Shown in pieces: positions 1 to 9,942 of a DNA stretch of 64,000 nucleotides. The position numbers and the translations under genes are program-made. Source of the DNA: Prochlorococcus sp. AG-402-N21. GTDB taxonomy: Bacteria; Cyanobacteriota; Cyanobacteriia; PCC-6307; Cyanobiaceae. The notes below the pieces were generated by a model that saw nothing but the letters and a program-made list of their open reading frames with translations, was not told the origin of the DNA and made no database searches. Positions within the stretch are counted from its first letter, which is position 1; every line of letters begins with the position of its first letter. Location: NCBI GenBank assembly GCA_003216435.1, contig QCIW01000001.1:115007-179006 (forward strand). The letters run 5' to 3'.

Positions 1-53
1 ATTTTTCTTATCATAGATTTTTACTATCTTCTGCTTCTAGCTACATCATTTAC

Positions 54-1427
54 ATGTCTGAATCAATTGAAAATATAGTAATAGTGGGATCAGGACCTGC
101 AGGTTATACAGCAGCTATTTATGCAGCAAGGGCAAATCTTCAACCAATTCTTATTACAGGTTTTCAAAAAGGTGGGATCCCAGGTGGTCAACTAATGACG
201 ACAACATTTGTTGAAAATTTCCCAGGGTTTCCAGATGGGATAATGGGACCTGAGTTGATGGACTTACTAAAATCTCAAGCAATTCGATGGGGTACAAAAC
301 TTATCGAATCGGATGCAGACATTATCGATATAAATAAACATCCATTTTGTATAAAAACATCTGATTCATCTAGTAAAAAAATAAAAACAAACTCATTAGT
401 TATTGCTACAGGAGCTAGCGCAAATAAACTAAATCTTCCCAGTGAAAGTAAATTCTGGAGCAAAGGAATTAGTGCTTGCGCTATTTGCGATGGTGCTACG
501 CCGCAATTTCGAAAAGAAGAACTGGCTGTTGTTGGAGGGGGAGACTCTGCATGCGAAGAGGCTGTTTACCTGACTAAATATGGCAGTCATGTGCATCTCT
601 TAGTCAGGTCTAACAAACTTCGAGCAAGTGCAGCCATGGCTGACCGAGTCTTATTAAACAAAGATATAACAATTCATTTTTCAACAGAATTAATTGATAT
701 TCAAGGTGAAGGATGGCTTCAAACATTAAAAGTCAAGAGATTAGGTTCAAGAAATCATGAAGATATCCAAGTAAAAGGTCTTTTCTATGCAATTGGTCAT
801 ACCCCAAATACTGAAATATTAAAAAATCAATTGGAATTAAATAAGCATGGATACATAGTCACAAAGCCTGGTAGACCTGAAACATCAATAGAAGGTGTTT
901 TCGCAGCTGGTGATGTTGCAGATTCAGAATGGAGACAAGGAGTTACAGCAGCAGCCAGTGGCTGTAAGGCTGCCTTGGCTGCTGAAAAATGGCTTAGCAA
1001 AAACAATCTTGCTTCTCTAATACATCGGGATTTAGCAGAACCGGCTTCCACTCCCAAAAATATTCCAACTGAAATATCTGATCAAAACAACTTCAAATCC
1101 GATGCTATCTGGCAAAAAGGAAGCTATGCATTAAGGAAGCTTTATCACGAAAGTGAAATTCCTCTTTTAGTTATTTACACATCGCCAAATTGCGGTCCTT
1201 GCCATGTTCTAAAACCTCAAATAAAAAGGGTTTTAAAAGAATTAGAAGGAAAGGCTCAAGCAGTGGAAATAGATATCGAAATTGATCCAAATATTGCAGA
1301 GCAAGCAAAAGTAAACGGAACACCCACGGTACAACTCTTCCAATTAAAAGAACTCAAAGAGGAATGGAAAGGAGTTAAACAAAGAAGTGATTTCAAAAAC
1401 TCAATATTAAAGCTAATTAATCAATAG
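54..1427 (+). CDS. trxB: NADPH-thioredoxin reductase with C-terminal thioredoxin domain (NTRC type)
   Basis: Flavoprotein that passes electrons from NADPH to a thioredoxin disulfide. Seen: FAD-binding GSGPAG (residues 12-17), redox motif CAICDG (Cys142/Cys145), NADPH-binding GGGDSA (161-166) and GDVAD (286-290). After about residue 345 a thioredoxin domain follows, with CGPC at 380-383. At 457 residues it is about 140 longer than a plain TrxB, as expected for the NTRC fusion of oxygenic phototrophs, which reduces 2-Cys peroxiredoxin. The ATG at 54 gives the usual N-terminus just before the FAD motif. It converges on infA with only five bases between the genes. Confidence 0.95.
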   Translation: MSESIENIVIVGSGPAGYTAAIYAARANLQPILITGFQKGGIPGGQLMTTTFVENFPGFPDGIMGPELMDLLKSQAIRWGTKLIESDADIIDINKHPFCIKTSDSSSKKIKTNSLVIATGASANKLNLPSESKFWSKGISACAICDGATPQFRKEELAVVGGGDSACEEAVYLTKYGSHVHLLVRSNKLRASAAMADRVLLNKDITIHFSTELIDIQGEGWLQTLKVKRLGSRNHEDIQVKGLFYAIGHTPNTEILKNQLELNKHGYIVTKPGRPETSIEGVFAAGDVADSEWRQGVTAAASGCKAALAAEKWLSKNNLASLIHRDLAEPASTPKNIPTEISDQNNFKSDAIWQKGSYALRKLYHESEIPLLVIYTSPNCGPCHVLKPQIKRVLKELEGKAQAVEIDIEIDPNIAEQAKVNGTPTVQLFQLKELKEEWKGVKQRSDFKNSILKLINQ

Positions 1428-1432
1428 ATTTT

Positions 1433-1705
1433 TTATCTTCGTCTTGAACCCCCAGGGCGATTACCACCTGGCCTATTTCCAGAAGAAGCTCCTGCATTTC
1501 TTTCCCTATAAGTAATTCTTCCTCTTGTTAAATCATAAGGACTGATTTCTACAAGAACTTTATCGCCTGCTAATAGTTTGATTCTAAACTTTGTAAGCTT
1601 TCCAGCAGCTCTGCACAAACACTGATGACCTTCTGGTTGTTCAAGGGTTACTAAATAAAAACCATTGCCTTGCTCCTTTTCTATAACTCCCGATGTCTCA
1701 ATCAT
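1433..1705 (-). CDS. infA: Translation initiation factor IF-1
   Basis: S1-like OB-fold protein that binds the 30S A site during initiation. The body matches IF-1 (MIETSGVIEKEQGNGFYLV, then KFRIKLLAGDKVLVEISPYD and RGRITYR). It is 90 residues rather than about 72 because of a basic Gly/Arg/Pro-rich tail containing two NRPGG repeats. Similar basic extensions occur in marine picocyanobacterial IF-1. The ATG at 1705 is the only sensible start. The gene stands alone on the minus strand. Confidence 0.93.
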   Translation of the reverse strand: MIETSGVIEKEQGNGFYLVTLEQPEGHQCLCRAAGKLTKFRIKLLAGDKVLVEISPYDLTRGRITYRERNAGASSGNRPGGNRPGGSRRR

Positions 1706-1776
1706 TTTTTTAAAGGCCCTTAAATCAGTTGATATATTAATTTAATCTACACTAATTTAATTGATTAAAAATAAAA

Positions 1777-2010
1777 CTAGCGAAAAACTGATCTCAGCTC
1801 TCTAACTGTCTGTAATTGCCCGTAATAATAATTCGCGGTGGCTCTTCTTTCAATATCTTGAAGATCATCAAAAGCCTGAAAACCTATATTCCTCCATAAC
1901 TCGTTGCCACAAGCTTTATCAAGCTCATTAGTTGCTTCATCAGCCAGATTATCTAATCTGCGGGTTAAATTTTTTACTTGGGAGATAGACACAGAAAAAG
2001 TCGCAAACAA
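1777..2010 (-). CDS. Small uncharacterised protein, 77 aa
   Basis: Not recognised. A 77-residue, charged, mostly helical protein with no signal peptide or membrane segment and a single Cys. Residues 14-35 and 48-75 look amphipathic helical; the second holds an NYYYGQLQTVRELRSVF stretch. The only Met in the frame is the first residue, so the start is fixed unless a non-ATG codon is used. It lies between infA and ycf39 on the same strand, 44 bases downstream of ycf39. It is probably a small conserved cyanobacterial protein, but that rests only on its position among core genes and its clean reading frame. Confidence 0.6.
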   Translation of the reverse strand: MFATFSVSISQVKNLTRRLDNLADEATNELDKACGNELWRNIGFQAFDDLQDIERRATANYYYGQLQTVRELRSVFR

Positions 2011-2054
2011 GTTAATAGTACAAACTAACTATCAAGATGCAACTATTTCAATTT

Positions 2055-3017
2055 TTATATTGGAAATTTTTTTGTTTCTTCTTTATCAAGATCTGCTCCC
2101 ATTTCGCGAAGCCTCTTAAGAATCACGTCGTAATACTCCTTGATATAACTTTCCATTGTTGTAGTTTCTGAAGGATTCAATCCAAATGCTGAATAAGTTT
2201 TGTCCATAGGCGCATCCAAACTTATTCCACTTCCACTTACTTCTGAGAAGGACAAACGTTCAGCAACATTTAAGGTTGACTGGAAGAAAGAAATTAATGA
2301 CTGAGCAGCTGAAATAACAATCGGAGATACTCTCCAAACTCTCGCTTTTCTATCGCAGAAATTTTCACATAACTGCACAAGTTCATCCGCTTTCCAAGCT
2401 TTAGGTCCTACGACAGGGAAACTTTTTCGAATAGTTTTAGGACTATTTAAAGCAGCGACAGCAAAGCGAGCCATATCCTGAGTATTCATGTAGGCAATCT
2501 CCCCTGGCTTACCACTAATCCACACAGGCTGACTATCCAAAATTGGAATAGCGAATTGACCTATAACACCTTGCATAAATGCTGCGCCTTGGATAATTGT
2601 GTAATCCATTTCTGATTCAACCAAAAGGCGTTCTGTGCAGTATTTAATGTCCATTAAAGGAACATTTCTATATTTTTCTGCTGCCAACAAAGAAAGAAAT
2701 ACCACTCTTTTTACACCTAGCTCATCGCAACATCTATACAAATTCAACTTACCCTCCCAATCAACTTCATAAACACTCCTTGGATCATCTGGACGACTAG
2801 TTGCAGCATCAATTACTGCATCTACTCCTTGTAGAGAGTTTTTAAGATCCGAAGGACTTAATAAGTCACCTTCTGTTAGTTCACACCCCCATTCCTGAAG
2901 AAATGATGCGTTTCTAGGTCGTCGAACCATGCACCTAACTTTGTAACCAGAGTCGATGGCAGTTCTTGCGATCTGCCTTCCGAGGGTGCCGGTTCCTCCA
3001 AAAACTAGAACCTGCAT
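2055..3017 (-). CDS. ycf39: Ycf39-like NAD(P)-binding protein (photosystem II assembly)
   Basis: Atypical short-chain dehydrogenase/NmrA-family protein. In cyanobacteria Ycf39 works with high-light-inducible proteins in assembling the PSII D1/reaction-centre complex. Seen: MQVLVFGGTGTLGRQIART with the Rossmann motif GGTGTLG, then RCMVRRPR and VDAVIDAAT typical of the family. Two starts are possible: ATG at 3029 (MKSP extension) or ATG at 3017. The latter is chosen because the Rossmann strand normally starts at the first residue; neither has a clear ribosome-binding site. petM lies just upstream on the same strand. Confidence 0.9.
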   Translation of the reverse strand: MQVLVFGGTGTLGRQIARTAIDSGYKVRCMVRRPRNASFLQEWGCELTEGDLLSPSDLKNSLQGVDAVIDAATSRPDDPRSVYEVDWEGKLNLYRCCDELGVKRVVFLSLLAAEKYRNVPLMDIKYCTERLLVESEMDYTIIQGAAFMQGVIGQFAIPILDSQPVWISGKPGEIAYMNTQDMARFAVAALNSPKTIRKSFPVVGPKAWKADELVQLCENFCDRKARVWRVSPIVISAAQSLISFFQSTLNVAERLSFSEVSGSGISLDAPMDKTYSAFGLNPSETTTMESYIKEYYDVILKRLREMGADLDKEETKKFPI

Positions 3018-3074
3018 AGGAGATTTCATTATCTTGAAATGAGCCTAAATGGATGAATTAAAAAATGTGAGAAA

Positions 3075-3173
3075 TTAATCCCCTTGAAGTTTTAACAACA
3101 GTGCTCCACCTAAAAGGCCTACTGGGATAAGAACCCAGAATACTGCTGCAATTCCAAAAATCTCTGATGCCAT
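3075..3173 (-). CDS. petM: Cytochrome b6f complex subunit PetM (subunit VII), 32 aa
   Basis: Single-span small subunit of the cytochrome b6f complex in the thylakoid membrane. Translating the minus strand from ATG at 3173 to TAA at 3075 gives 32 residues beginning [19 protein letters not shown] and ending LLLKLQGD. It has one hydrophobic helix (about residues 6-28) and a short polar C-terminus. Length and sequence match cyanobacterial PetM closely. It sits 57 bases upstream of the ycf39 start on the same strand and may be co-transcribed with it. It is too short for most automatic ORF cut-offs. Confidence 0.93.
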   Translation of the reverse strand: MASEIFGIAAVFWVLIPVGLLGGALLLKLQGD

Positions 3174-3317
3174 TGATATAGTTTAAATTATAAGAATATT
3201 AAAACCTCTTAATTCAATTATTCAAAAAACATCTGAAAAATAAGCAAAAAAAACTTTAAAGAAAGCAAAAATCTTCCTAATCTTCTTTTTACGACTCAAA
3301 ACGCTCTATATAAATAA

Positions 3318-4301
3318 TTGAATCAATTCTCTTTACAAGACACTAACCAAAATATTTCTCCAAGAGGAGCCGATTGGGGTAGTCAGAATTTGTGGACATG
3401 GGAAGGTTTTTCTTGTCATTGGAGAATGATTGGAAATCCTTTAGATCAGCCTATTGTTTTAATACATGGATTTGGTGCTAGCTCTTCTCATTGGAGGCAT
3501 AATGCCAAAGACTTCGCCGAATCAGGATTTTGTGTATACGGCCTCGACTTAATAGGCTTTGGGCAATCAGAGCAACCTTCTACAAAAAAAATTCGTTCTC
3601 TTGATAATGAATTTTGGGCAAAGCAACTAGTTAGTTTCTTAGAGACAATAGTTCTTACAAATAAATTCAGCAAAGCAATCCTGGTAGGGAACTCACTTGG
3701 GGGGCTTGTTGCAATCACTGCGATTGCTCGTCGAGAAGACTTAATAAGAACTGTGATCGCATCACCATTACCTGATCCAGCATTAGTTCGCAAACCAGGA
3801 AAATTTCAATCAAAAATAATCTCAATTATAAAAACTGCATTAGTAAAAATATTTTTCCGCCTACTTCCTCTAGAGATCATCGTTCCTTTAATAGCTAGAA
3901 CAAAATTAATAAAAATTTTTCTAGGTTTTGCATATTCTCGAAATATCTCATCTGATCGCGAACTAGAGAAAATAATTAGAGACCCCGCAAAAAAAAGTAC
4001 TGCAGCCAGAGCTTTAAGAGCAATGTGTATAGGAATGACGCTTCGTCCTACCTATTCAACTGCACCAGAATTATTGAAAAGACTTACCAAAAAGTCGCAA
4101 AAACCAAAAATTTTACTTATATGGGGAAGAGAAGACAAACTAGTACCTCTTTCTATAGGGAAAAATCTGTTAGAAGAGCATCCTTGGCTTAAATTATTAA
4201 TTGTAGATAATTCAGGGCATTGCCCACATGATGAATCTCCAAATTATTTCAATCAATCTGTTCTGAATTGGTTGGAGTTTAATTTAAAAGCAAATAGCTA
4301 A
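3318..4301 (+). CDS. Alpha/beta-fold hydrolase
   Basis: Predicted serine hydrolase of the alpha/beta superfamily, substrate unknown. Seen: oxyanion region [14 protein letters not shown] (about residues 47-60), nucleophile elbow GNSLGG, catalytic Asp in WGREDKLVP and catalytic His in NSGHCPHDE. The full triad is present at normal spacing, and the length (327 aa) fits cyanobacterial homologues. The start is TTG at 3318, because an in-frame TAA lies immediately upstream and the next ATG is within the core domain. Six bases separate it from ilvH, so the two are probably co-transcribed. Confidence 0.85.
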   Translation: MNQFSLQDTNQNISPRGADWGSQNLWTWEGFSCHWRMIGNPLDQPIVLIHGFGASSSHWRHNAKDFAESGFCVYGLDLIGFGQSEQPSTKKIRSLDNEFWAKQLVSFLETIVLTNKFSKAILVGNSLGGLVAITAIARREDLIRTVIASPLPDPALVRKPGKFQSKIISIIKTALVKIFFRLLPLEIIVPLIARTKLIKIFLGFAYSRNISSDRELEKIIRDPAKKSTAARALRAMCIGMTLRPTYSTAPELLKRLTKKSQKPKILLIWGREDKLVPLSIGKNLLEEHPWLKLLIVDNSGHCPHDESPNYFNQSVLNWLEFNLKANS

Positions 4302-4306
4302 AAAGC

Positions 4307-4837
4307 ATGAAACATACTCTTTCTGTGCTAGTAGAAGATGAGTCTGGAGCTCTCAGTAGAATTGCAGGCCTTTTTGCTCGAAGAGGATTCAATATAGATA
4401 GTCTGGCTGTTGGACCAGCAGAAGCCGTAGGAATTTCAAGATTAACAATGGTCGTAGAAGGAGATAATGAAACTCTCCAACAAATGTCAAAGCAATTAGA
4501 CAAATTAATAAATGTTCTCGATGTAGCAGATCTCTCTAGTTTGCCGGCTGTGGAAAGAGAGTTAATGTTGTTAAAAGTCTCTGCTAGTAATGAAGATCGA
4601 GGGAAAATATTAGATTTAGTTCAAGTCTTCAGAGCAAAGGTAGTAGATGTATCAGACGAAGCATTAATTCTTGAAGTGGTAGGAGACCCTGGAAAACTTG
4701 TTGCAATTCAAAAATTATTGGCCCCTTATGGAATCCTTGAAATTGCAAGAACAGGTAATGTTGCTCTAAAAAGAGCATCTGGAGTAAATACAGAAATGTT
4801 AAAAATCAACTCAACCTGTGGGAGAGTACCAACCTAA
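4307..4837 (+). CDS. ilvH: Acetolactate synthase small (regulatory) subunit
   Basis: Regulatory subunit of acetohydroxyacid synthase, the first common step of valine, leucine and isoleucine synthesis; it confers valine feedback. Seen: N-terminal ACT domain [36 protein letters not shown] (about 1-75), then the C-terminal ALS_ss_C region with [25 protein letters not shown] and a final [16 protein letters not shown]. At 176 residues it has the standard length. The catalytic subunit ilvB is not in this window. Confidence 0.95.
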   Translation: MKHTLSVLVEDESGALSRIAGLFARRGFNIDSLAVGPAEAVGISRLTMVVEGDNETLQQMSKQLDKLINVLDVADLSSLPAVERELMLLKVSASNEDRGKILDLVQVFRAKVVDVSDEALILEVVGDPGKLVAIQKLLAPYGILEIARTGNVALKRASGVNTEMLKINSTCGRVPT

Positions 4838-4846
4838 GTAGAAGAT

Positions 4847-5554
4847 TTACAATTTAGATTTTAAGTTCTGACTTTTAATGTGAATAATTTTTTCAATGAA
4901 GTCGCCTTCATTTATTAAATCAAGAATTTCTATTCCATTTATTATGTCGCCAAAAACAGCATATCTTCCATCCAAAATTGGCAATGATTTTAGAGAGAAA
5001 AAGAACTGAGAATTAGCAGAATTAATATTTTCAGATCTTGCCATAGATAAGGATCCTTTTTTATGCTTATGCTCTATTTGAGATATTAATTTTGTATCTA
5101 TTATTTTTTTCCCATATCTCGGTAAATCCTCGTTTTTTAATTTTATCTCAAGAGGTATGGAGCGTAATTTTTGAAAATTAATTTCATTAGAATTTTTTGA
5201 AACTTTTTTTTCTTCTTCTAGTAAATTATATTTATAATTAGGCTTTCCGCCTTGAATAAAAAATGGCAAAGGTTCTCTAATTACTCTATGAAAATTAGTT
5301 TGATCATAAATCCCCTTATTAATAAGTCCTAAAAAATTCCCAACAGTCAATGGTGCCGATTCTGCATGAAGCTCTATTCTCATAGTCCCTTTATTTGTAT
5401 AAATGTCTATAAATTGTTTGCCACTAACACAAGAAACTGCGAAATTATTACATATAGCTGCAACTGAATGTTTAGCCTTATTGCTACAACCATTAATAAA
5501 AGTAATAGAGAAGAGGAAAAATATTAAATAAACTAGTTTTTTCTTTAATAGCAT
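4847..5554 (-). CDS. Cyclophilin-type peptidyl-prolyl cis-trans isomerase, predicted lipoprotein
   Basis: Catalyses proline isomerisation in exported proteins. N-terminal lysines, a hydrophobic stretch and FINGC at about residues 19-23 form a lipoprotein signal with Cys23 as the lipidated residue, so it is probably anchored at a periplasmic or lumenal membrane face. The cyclophilin domain follows: RIELHAESAPLTVGNF, FHRVI with the catalytic Arg, FFIQGG, a long variable insertion, then SLSMARS, NSQFFFSL and LDGRYAVFGDIINGIEILD. The insertion of about 60 residues is longer than in minimal cyclophilins but common in cyanobacterial ones. It converges on ilvH. Confidence 0.9.
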   Translation of the reverse strand: MLLKKKLVYLIFFLFSITFINGCSNKAKHSVAAICNNFAVSCVSGKQFIDIYTNKGTMRIELHAESAPLTVGNFLGLINKGIYDQTNFHRVIREPLPFFIQGGKPNYKYNLLEEEKKVSKNSNEINFQKLRSIPLEIKLKNEDLPRYGKKIIDTKLISQIEHKHKKGSLSMARSENINSANSQFFFSLKSLPILDGRYAVFGDIINGIEILDLINEGDFIEKIIHIKSQNLKSKL

Positions 5555-5593
5555 TGATAAAAAATATTTGGGAATTTCTTAAAATTTTTCCTT

Positions 5594-6166
5594 TTAAATA
5601 CCTTCAAGGTTTACACCCAAAAACCTAGCTAATTCGGCTCCTTCCTCTTCCAATTCTAAAAGTGGTGGAGGCGATCCTACCTTAGAAATAGGCAAATCTT
5701 TTCGGCCCTGAAGCCTTAAACAAATTCTTCTTCTTGAATTAAAGCCTTCTCTAGCGTCTAATTTAACTGCCTTTATATCTTTTAAAGGGACCTCAATTTT
5801 AATTTCCTTCAAAAATCCTTGCCGAGAAAGAACCAAAATCCCCGTATCTTTATTAAAGGAATTTTTCCCAGAACCAAAATCAATCGCAATTAACCGCCAA
5901 AGATAAATGGCCAAAATAGAAGCTGCTACTCCGTAAAGGCCCATAACTAAACCTTGGGGAACAAATATCAAGGTTGAAGGGCGTCCTAAAGGTAATAGAT
6001 CCTTCCCAAAATAACTTGAAATAGAAGCAAGCAAGAAACCAACACCCCCAATAGTTATAGCCGAACTAACTATGTAATTGGAGATTTTTTTAGAGCCTTT
6101 GATTTGTTGCTCAAAAAGATTTTGAGAAAATTCTTGTTGGAGAACCTCCTTTAGATCATCAGTCAT
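5594..6166 (-). CDS. ycf4: Photosystem I assembly protein Ycf4
   Basis: Thylakoid membrane protein that helps assemble photosystem I. Two transmembrane helices are visible, at about residues 30-50 ([21 protein letters not shown]) and 70-92 ([23 protein letters not shown]), linked by the family segment [20 protein letters not shown] soluble C-terminal domain follows with RQGFLKEI and [11 protein letters not shown]. The length of 190 aa fits (about 184-188 is usual). ATG at 6166. It is transcribed divergently from psbD across 177 bases that must hold both promoters. Confidence 0.94.
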   Translation of the reverse strand: MTDDLKEVLQQEFSQNLFEQQIKGSKKISNYIVSSAITIGGVGFLLASISSYFGKDLLPLGRPSTLIFVPQGLVMGLYGVAASILAIYLWRLIAIDFGSGKNSFNKDTGILVLSRQGFLKEIKIEVPLKDIKAVKLDAREGFNSRRRICLRLQGRKDLPISKVGSPPPLLELEEEGAELARFLGVNLEGI

Positions 6167-6343
6167 AAATTCTCATATGTGTCCATAATTCTCTAATAGA
6201 GTGGGTCCTTAACGATTTCCACCTATTTGAAATACAAGATATCAATACAAGCAATTTCATTTCATATATATGCAATATTCCCCAAATATCACAATAGCCT
6301 TGTTAAACTCGCCCAGTATCCCAAAGCTCAGCAACGTTCACTC

Positions 6344-7420
6344 ATGACGATCGCTGTTGGAAGCGCACCAGAGAGAGGATGGTTTGACCTCCTCGACGAC
6401 TGGATAAAGCGTGACCGATTCGTATTTATTGGTTGGTCTGGTCTCCTTCTATTCCCTTGCGCCTTCTTGGCAATAGGTGGATGGTTTGTAGGCACAACCT
6501 TCGTTACCTCCTGGTACACACATGGTGTTGCCAGCTCCTATTTAGAAGGATGTAATTTCCTTACCGCCGCTGTAAGTACCCCTGGAGACGCCATGGGTCA
6601 CAGCCTTCTATTCCTTTGGGGCCCTGAAGCCCAAGGCAGCTTAGTTAGATGGTTCCAACTAGGTGGTCTTTGGAATTTTGTGGCTCTTCACGGTGCTTTT
6701 GGCCTTATTGGCTTTATGCTTCGTCAATTTGAAATTGCAAGACTAGTTGGTATTAGGCCATACAACGCTCTTGCATTTTCTGCTGTAATCGCAGTCTATA
6801 CAGCTTGTTTTCTTATTTATCCATTAGGCCAACACAGCTGGTTCTTTGCTCCTTCATTTGGAGTTGCAGCTATCTTCAGATTTGTCTTATTCATTCAAGG
6901 CTTTCACAACATCACTTTGAATCCATTTCACATGATGGGTGTTGGTGGAATACTTGGAGGTGCACTACTTTGTGCAATTCATGGAGCAACGGTTCAAAAC
7001 ACTCTCTATGAAGATTCAAGTCAATATTCTGAAGGACAAAAGCAAAGCAGTACTTTCAGAGGCTTTGACCCTGTCCAAGAAGAGGAAACCTATTCCTTTA
7101 TTACAGCGAACCGCTTTTGGAGCCAAATCTTCGGAATTGCATTCTCTAATAAGCGTTTCCTACACTTCATGATGCTTTTTGTACCTGTTACAGGTATGTG
7201 GGCAGCTTCTATTGGTATCGTTGGACTCGCACTCAACTTGAGAGCATATGACTTTGTTAGCCAGGAAATCCGAGCTGCAGAGGACCCTGAGTTTGAAACG
7301 TTCTACACCAAGAACATTCTTCTAAACGAAGGTATGCGCGCATGGTTGTCTTCCATCGACCAACCACACGAAAATTTTGTATTCCCAGAGGAGGTACTCC
7401 CACGTGGAAACGCCCTTTAA
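6344..7420 (+). CDS. psbD: Photosystem II reaction-centre protein D2
   Basis: D2 subunit of the PSII core, which with D1 binds P680, pheophytin, the QA quinone and non-haem iron. From ATG at 6344 the protein is 358 residues, beginning [20 protein letters not shown]. Five membrane helices and the histidine ligands are in place, e.g. [34 protein letters not shown] and [14 protein letters not shown]. The frame is open upstream to a TTG at 6227, but that extension is not homologous to any D2 and is rejected. It overlaps psbC by 17 bases, the standard cyanobacterial psbDC operon. Confidence 0.98.
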   Translation: MTIAVGSAPERGWFDLLDDWIKRDRFVFIGWSGLLLFPCAFLAIGGWFVGTTFVTSWYTHGVASSYLEGCNFLTAAVSTPGDAMGHSLLFLWGPEAQGSLVRWFQLGGLWNFVALHGAFGLIGFMLRQFEIARLVGIRPYNALAFSAVIAVYTACFLIYPLGQHSWFFAPSFGVAAIFRFVLFIQGFHNITLNPFHMMGVGGILGGALLCAIHGATVQNTLYEDSSQYSEGQKQSSTFRGFDPVQEEETYSFITANRFWSQIFGIAFSNKRFLHFMMLFVPVTGMWAASIGIVGLALNLRAYDFVSQEIRAAEDPEFETFYTKNILLNEGMRAWLSSIDQPHENFVFPEEVLPRGNAL

Positions 7421-8786
7421 TAACCTGTTAAAGGCTCCAAATCAAAGTATTGAAGAAACAGGCTATGCCTGGTACGTAGGTAACGCTCGTTTAATCAATC
7501 TTTCTGGTCGCCTTCTAGGTGCTCATATTGCTCATGCCGGACTAATAGTTTTCTGGGCAGGAGCAATGATGCTTTTCGAAGTGAGTCACTTCACATTCGA
7601 TAAGCCAATGTGGGAGCAAGGACTAATTTGCATGCCTCACGTTGCAATGTTTGGCTATGGAATTGGCCCCGGAGGAGAGGTAACTGATATCTTCCCATTC
7701 TTCGCAGCTGGTGTAGTACACCTTATTGCTTCCGCAATTTTAGGCTTTGGAGGAATCTTCCACTCTCTAGCTGGTCCTGAAAAACTAGAAGAGGCTTTCC
7801 CATTTTTCTCCACTGATTGGAGAGACAAAAATCAGATGACCAATATTCTTGGTTTTCACCTGATTGTTCTTGGGGTAGGTTCACTCCTTTGGTCTATCAA
7901 CTGGATGTATCTTGGTGGTGCTTATGACACCTGGGCTCCAGGTGGTGGAGAAGTAAGACTAATCAATCCAACACTAGATCCGAGAATAATTTTCGGTTAT
8001 CTATTCCAAACTCCATGGGGAGGAGGAGGTTGGATGGTAGGTGTTAACTCAATGGAAGATATCGTAGGTGGACACATCTACGTTGGCGTCATTGAAATAT
8101 TAGGAGGATTATTCCATCTCTTTACTCAACCTTTTGGTTGGGCAAGAAGAGCATTCATATGGAATGGAGAAGGTCTTCTTAGCTATGCATTAGGTGGTAT
8201 CTGCGTTGCCAGTTTTGTAGCTTCTTGCTTTATCTGGTTTAACAACACAGCTTATCCATCTGAGTTTTATGGCCCTACGAATGCCGAAGCTTCTCAGGCT
8301 CAAAGTTTTACTTTCCTTGTTCGGGACCAACGTATTGGTGCAAATGTAGGAACCACAATGGGACCTACTGGTCTAGGTAAGTACCTTATGAGGTCACCTA
8401 CTGGAGAAATTATCTTCGGTGGAGAAACAATGCGTTTCTGGGACTTCCGTGGTCCTTGGCTTGAACCTCTTAGAGGACCTAATGGTTTGAGTCTTGACAA
8501 GATTCAAAATGATATTCAACCTTGGCAAGTTCGCCGAGCTGCTGAATATATGACTCATGCTCCTAATGCTTCTATCAACTCAGTTGGAGGAATCATTACT
8601 GAGCCAAACGCTGTTAACTTTGTTAACCTTCGCCAATGGCTAGCTGGTGCACAATTCTTCCTAGGATGGTTCACCTTTGTTGGACACCTTTGGCATGCAG
8701 GCCGTGCAAGAGCTGCTGCGGCTGGCTTTGAGAAAGGTATCGATCGCAAGACAGAACCTGCACTTTCAATGCCTGACTTAGATTAA
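7404..8786 (+). CDS. psbC: Photosystem II core antenna protein CP43
   Basis: Chlorophyll-a-binding inner antenna of PSII, which also contributes an Arg/Glu pair to the Mn4CaO5 cluster. Start is GTG at 7404 ([20 protein letters not shown]), inside the end of psbD and preceded by the purine-rich GAGGAG at 7388-7393, as in other cyanobacteria and chloroplasts. The product is 460 residues with six membrane helices and a large lumenal loop, containing [20 protein letters not shown], which carries the Glu and Arg near the Mn cluster. The frame remains open to an ATG at 7377, but that is out of line with the family. Confidence 0.98.
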   Translation: METPFNNLLKAPNQSIEETGYAWYVGNARLINLSGRLLGAHIAHAGLIVFWAGAMMLFEVSHFTFDKPMWEQGLICMPHVAMFGYGIGPGGEVTDIFPFFAAGVVHLIASAILGFGGIFHSLAGPEKLEEAFPFFSTDWRDKNQMTNILGFHLIVLGVGSLLWSINWMYLGGAYDTWAPGGGEVRLINPTLDPRIIFGYLFQTPWGGGGWMVGVNSMEDIVGGHIYVGVIEILGGLFHLFTQPFGWARRAFIWNGEGLLSYALGGICVASFVASCFIWFNNTAYPSEFYGPTNAEASQAQSFTFLVRDQRIGANVGTTMGPTGLGKYLMRSPTGEIIFGGETMRFWDFRGPWLEPLRGPNGLSLDKIQNDIQPWQVRRAAEYMTHAPNASINSVGGIITEPNAVNFVNLRQWLAGAQFFLGWFTFVGHLWHAGRARAAAAGFEKGIDRKTEPALSMPDLD

Positions 8787-8822
8787 AACTATCCTCACTT
8801 TGGGATAAAAAACTAAAAGGTT

Positions 8823-8853
8823 AAAAGGCTCTCAAATTTGAGAGCCTTTTTTT
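8823..8853 (+). terminator. Rho-independent terminator after psbDC
   Basis: A perfect 28-base palindrome (8823-8850; half-site AAAAGGCTCTCAAA) is followed by more T residues to 8853. The G+C-containing core GGCTCTC/GAGAGCC next to a T-run is a classic intrinsic terminator. It lies 36 bases after the psbC stop. Being symmetric with an A-run on the left, it could also end maf transcription on the minus strand, since maf stops at 8865. Confidence 0.9.
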
Positions 8854-8864
8854 AATTTAAAAAA

Positions 8865-9491
8865 TTATTTTTTTATAGAGTCAATCTTTTTCAATGAATC
8901 TCTTAACCAAGGTAAACTTAAACCTATAACATTGGTATAACAACCCTCGATTTTTTTTATAAACATACTTCCTTTACCTTCCAGAGCAAAACCTCCAGCA
9001 CAATTCATAGGTTCTTTAGTTTTAACATACCAAGTTATCTCTTCATTTGTTAAACGATCAAATTCAATTTTTGTACTAATAACATCTGTAAAAAAACAAC
9101 TAAAATGATTATCTCTATTCCCATCCTTGCGCAATTGCTTATAAGAAAAATAATAGCCTGTATATAGAATCCCATTGCCAGAAGACATTCTTCGCCATCT
9201 ATATAATGCTTCTTCTTCATTAATAGGCTTGCCAAATATTTCCCCTTGGAATTCAAATAAAGAATCACAAGCCAAGATAGCATTGAAATCCTTATCATTA
9301 ACATAATTACTATTTCTAATTTTACTAATCACATTTTCAGCCTTCGCCTTAGCTATCAATTGAACCAAATGATTAATATCAGAATGAATAATTTTACTTT
9401 CATCAATCTCACTAACAATTACTTTATAAGGATATGAAAGCTGGTCAAGAAGATTTTGTCGCGCTTTTGAAGCAGAAGCTAGTATCAACAT
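8865..9491 (-). CDS. maf: Maf-family nucleotide pyrophosphatase
   Basis: House-cleaning NTP pyrophosphatase that removes non-canonical or modified nucleotides. Seen: N-terminal MLILASASKARQNLLDQL (the substrate-contacting SxSxxR motif), VSEIDES, the metal-site region ILACDSLFEFQGEIFGKP and late AGGFALEGKGSMFIKKIEGCYTNVIGLSLP. Length of 208 is normal. ATG at 9491. It converges on psbDC and shares the terminator region. Confidence 0.92.
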   Translation of the reverse strand: MLILASASKARQNLLDQLSYPYKVIVSEIDESKIIHSDINHLVQLIAKAKAENVISKIRNSNYVNDKDFNAILACDSLFEFQGEIFGKPINEEEALYRWRRMSSGNGILYTGYYFSYKQLRKDGNRDNHFSCFFTDVISTKIEFDRLTNEEITWYVKTKEPMNCAGGFALEGKGSMFIKKIEGCYTNVIGLSLPWLRDSLKKIDSIKK

Positions 9492-9567
9492 ATCAAATCA
9501 ATAGTTTAATAAAGTCATTAAAATGAATGGGATTAGGAATAACAAGAAAAAGCCTGAATGAAAAAAA

Positions 9568-9942
9568 ATGGATCTATTAAAGAAAAAAGCAATAAAACGA
9601 GCTATTCAAGCTTTAAGCTGCCTTCCTTTTAATTATAGATTTTATAATGAAGTAAAATCCAAAGGCTTAAATGCAGAGGAAGTACTTCAAAACAAGCACA
9701 TTTTCATTAAAAGAGAATCCTTAAGGATTAAAACATCTCAATCTTTAGAATCAGCTTTTAATTGGTTGATAACTGTAGGGGTTTTGAGAAGGGAAGTGGA
9801 TGGTCAAGGGCTAACATCAAAAGTTCGCCTTACTCCTTTCGGGCGACAAATACTTGAAAATGATGGAGGATTTATAAATTTTAAACCTAATTACCTACAC
9901 AAAATAATGATTTGCTTTCAACGAAAATTTTTAATCCTATGA
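9568..9942 (+). CDS. Small conserved cyanobacterial protein coupled to cobQ
   Basis: A 124-residue protein without signal or membrane segments; function not known to me. It resembles the Npun_F0494-type family of uncharacterised cyanobacterial proteins. That resemblance is from memory and uncertain. The middle ([35 protein letters not shown]) reads like a winged-helix turn with a C-terminal wing strand, so a DNA-binding role is possible. Its TGA stop overlaps the cobQ ATG as ATGA at 9939-9942, so the two are translationally coupled. Confidence 0.65.
   Translation: MDLLKKKAIKRAIQALSCLPFNYRFYNEVKSKGLNAEEVLQNKHIFIKRESLRIKTSQSLESAFNWLITVGVLRREVDGQGLTSKVRLTPFGRQILENDGGFINFKPNYLHKIMICFQRKFLIL

Noticed and set aside
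6227..6343. In-frame N-terminal extension of psbD from TTG at 6227
   Set aside because: D2 always begins MTIA... at ATG 6344 and the extra 39 residues resemble nothing in D2.
7377..7403. Longer psbC start at ATG 7377
   Set aside because: The conserved cyanobacterial start is the GTG at 7404 with GAGGAG upstream; the extension is inside psbD in another frame.
9912..9938. Longer cobQ start at 9912
   Set aside because: It extends into the upstream gene; ATG 9939 forms the typical ATGA overlap and matches homologues.
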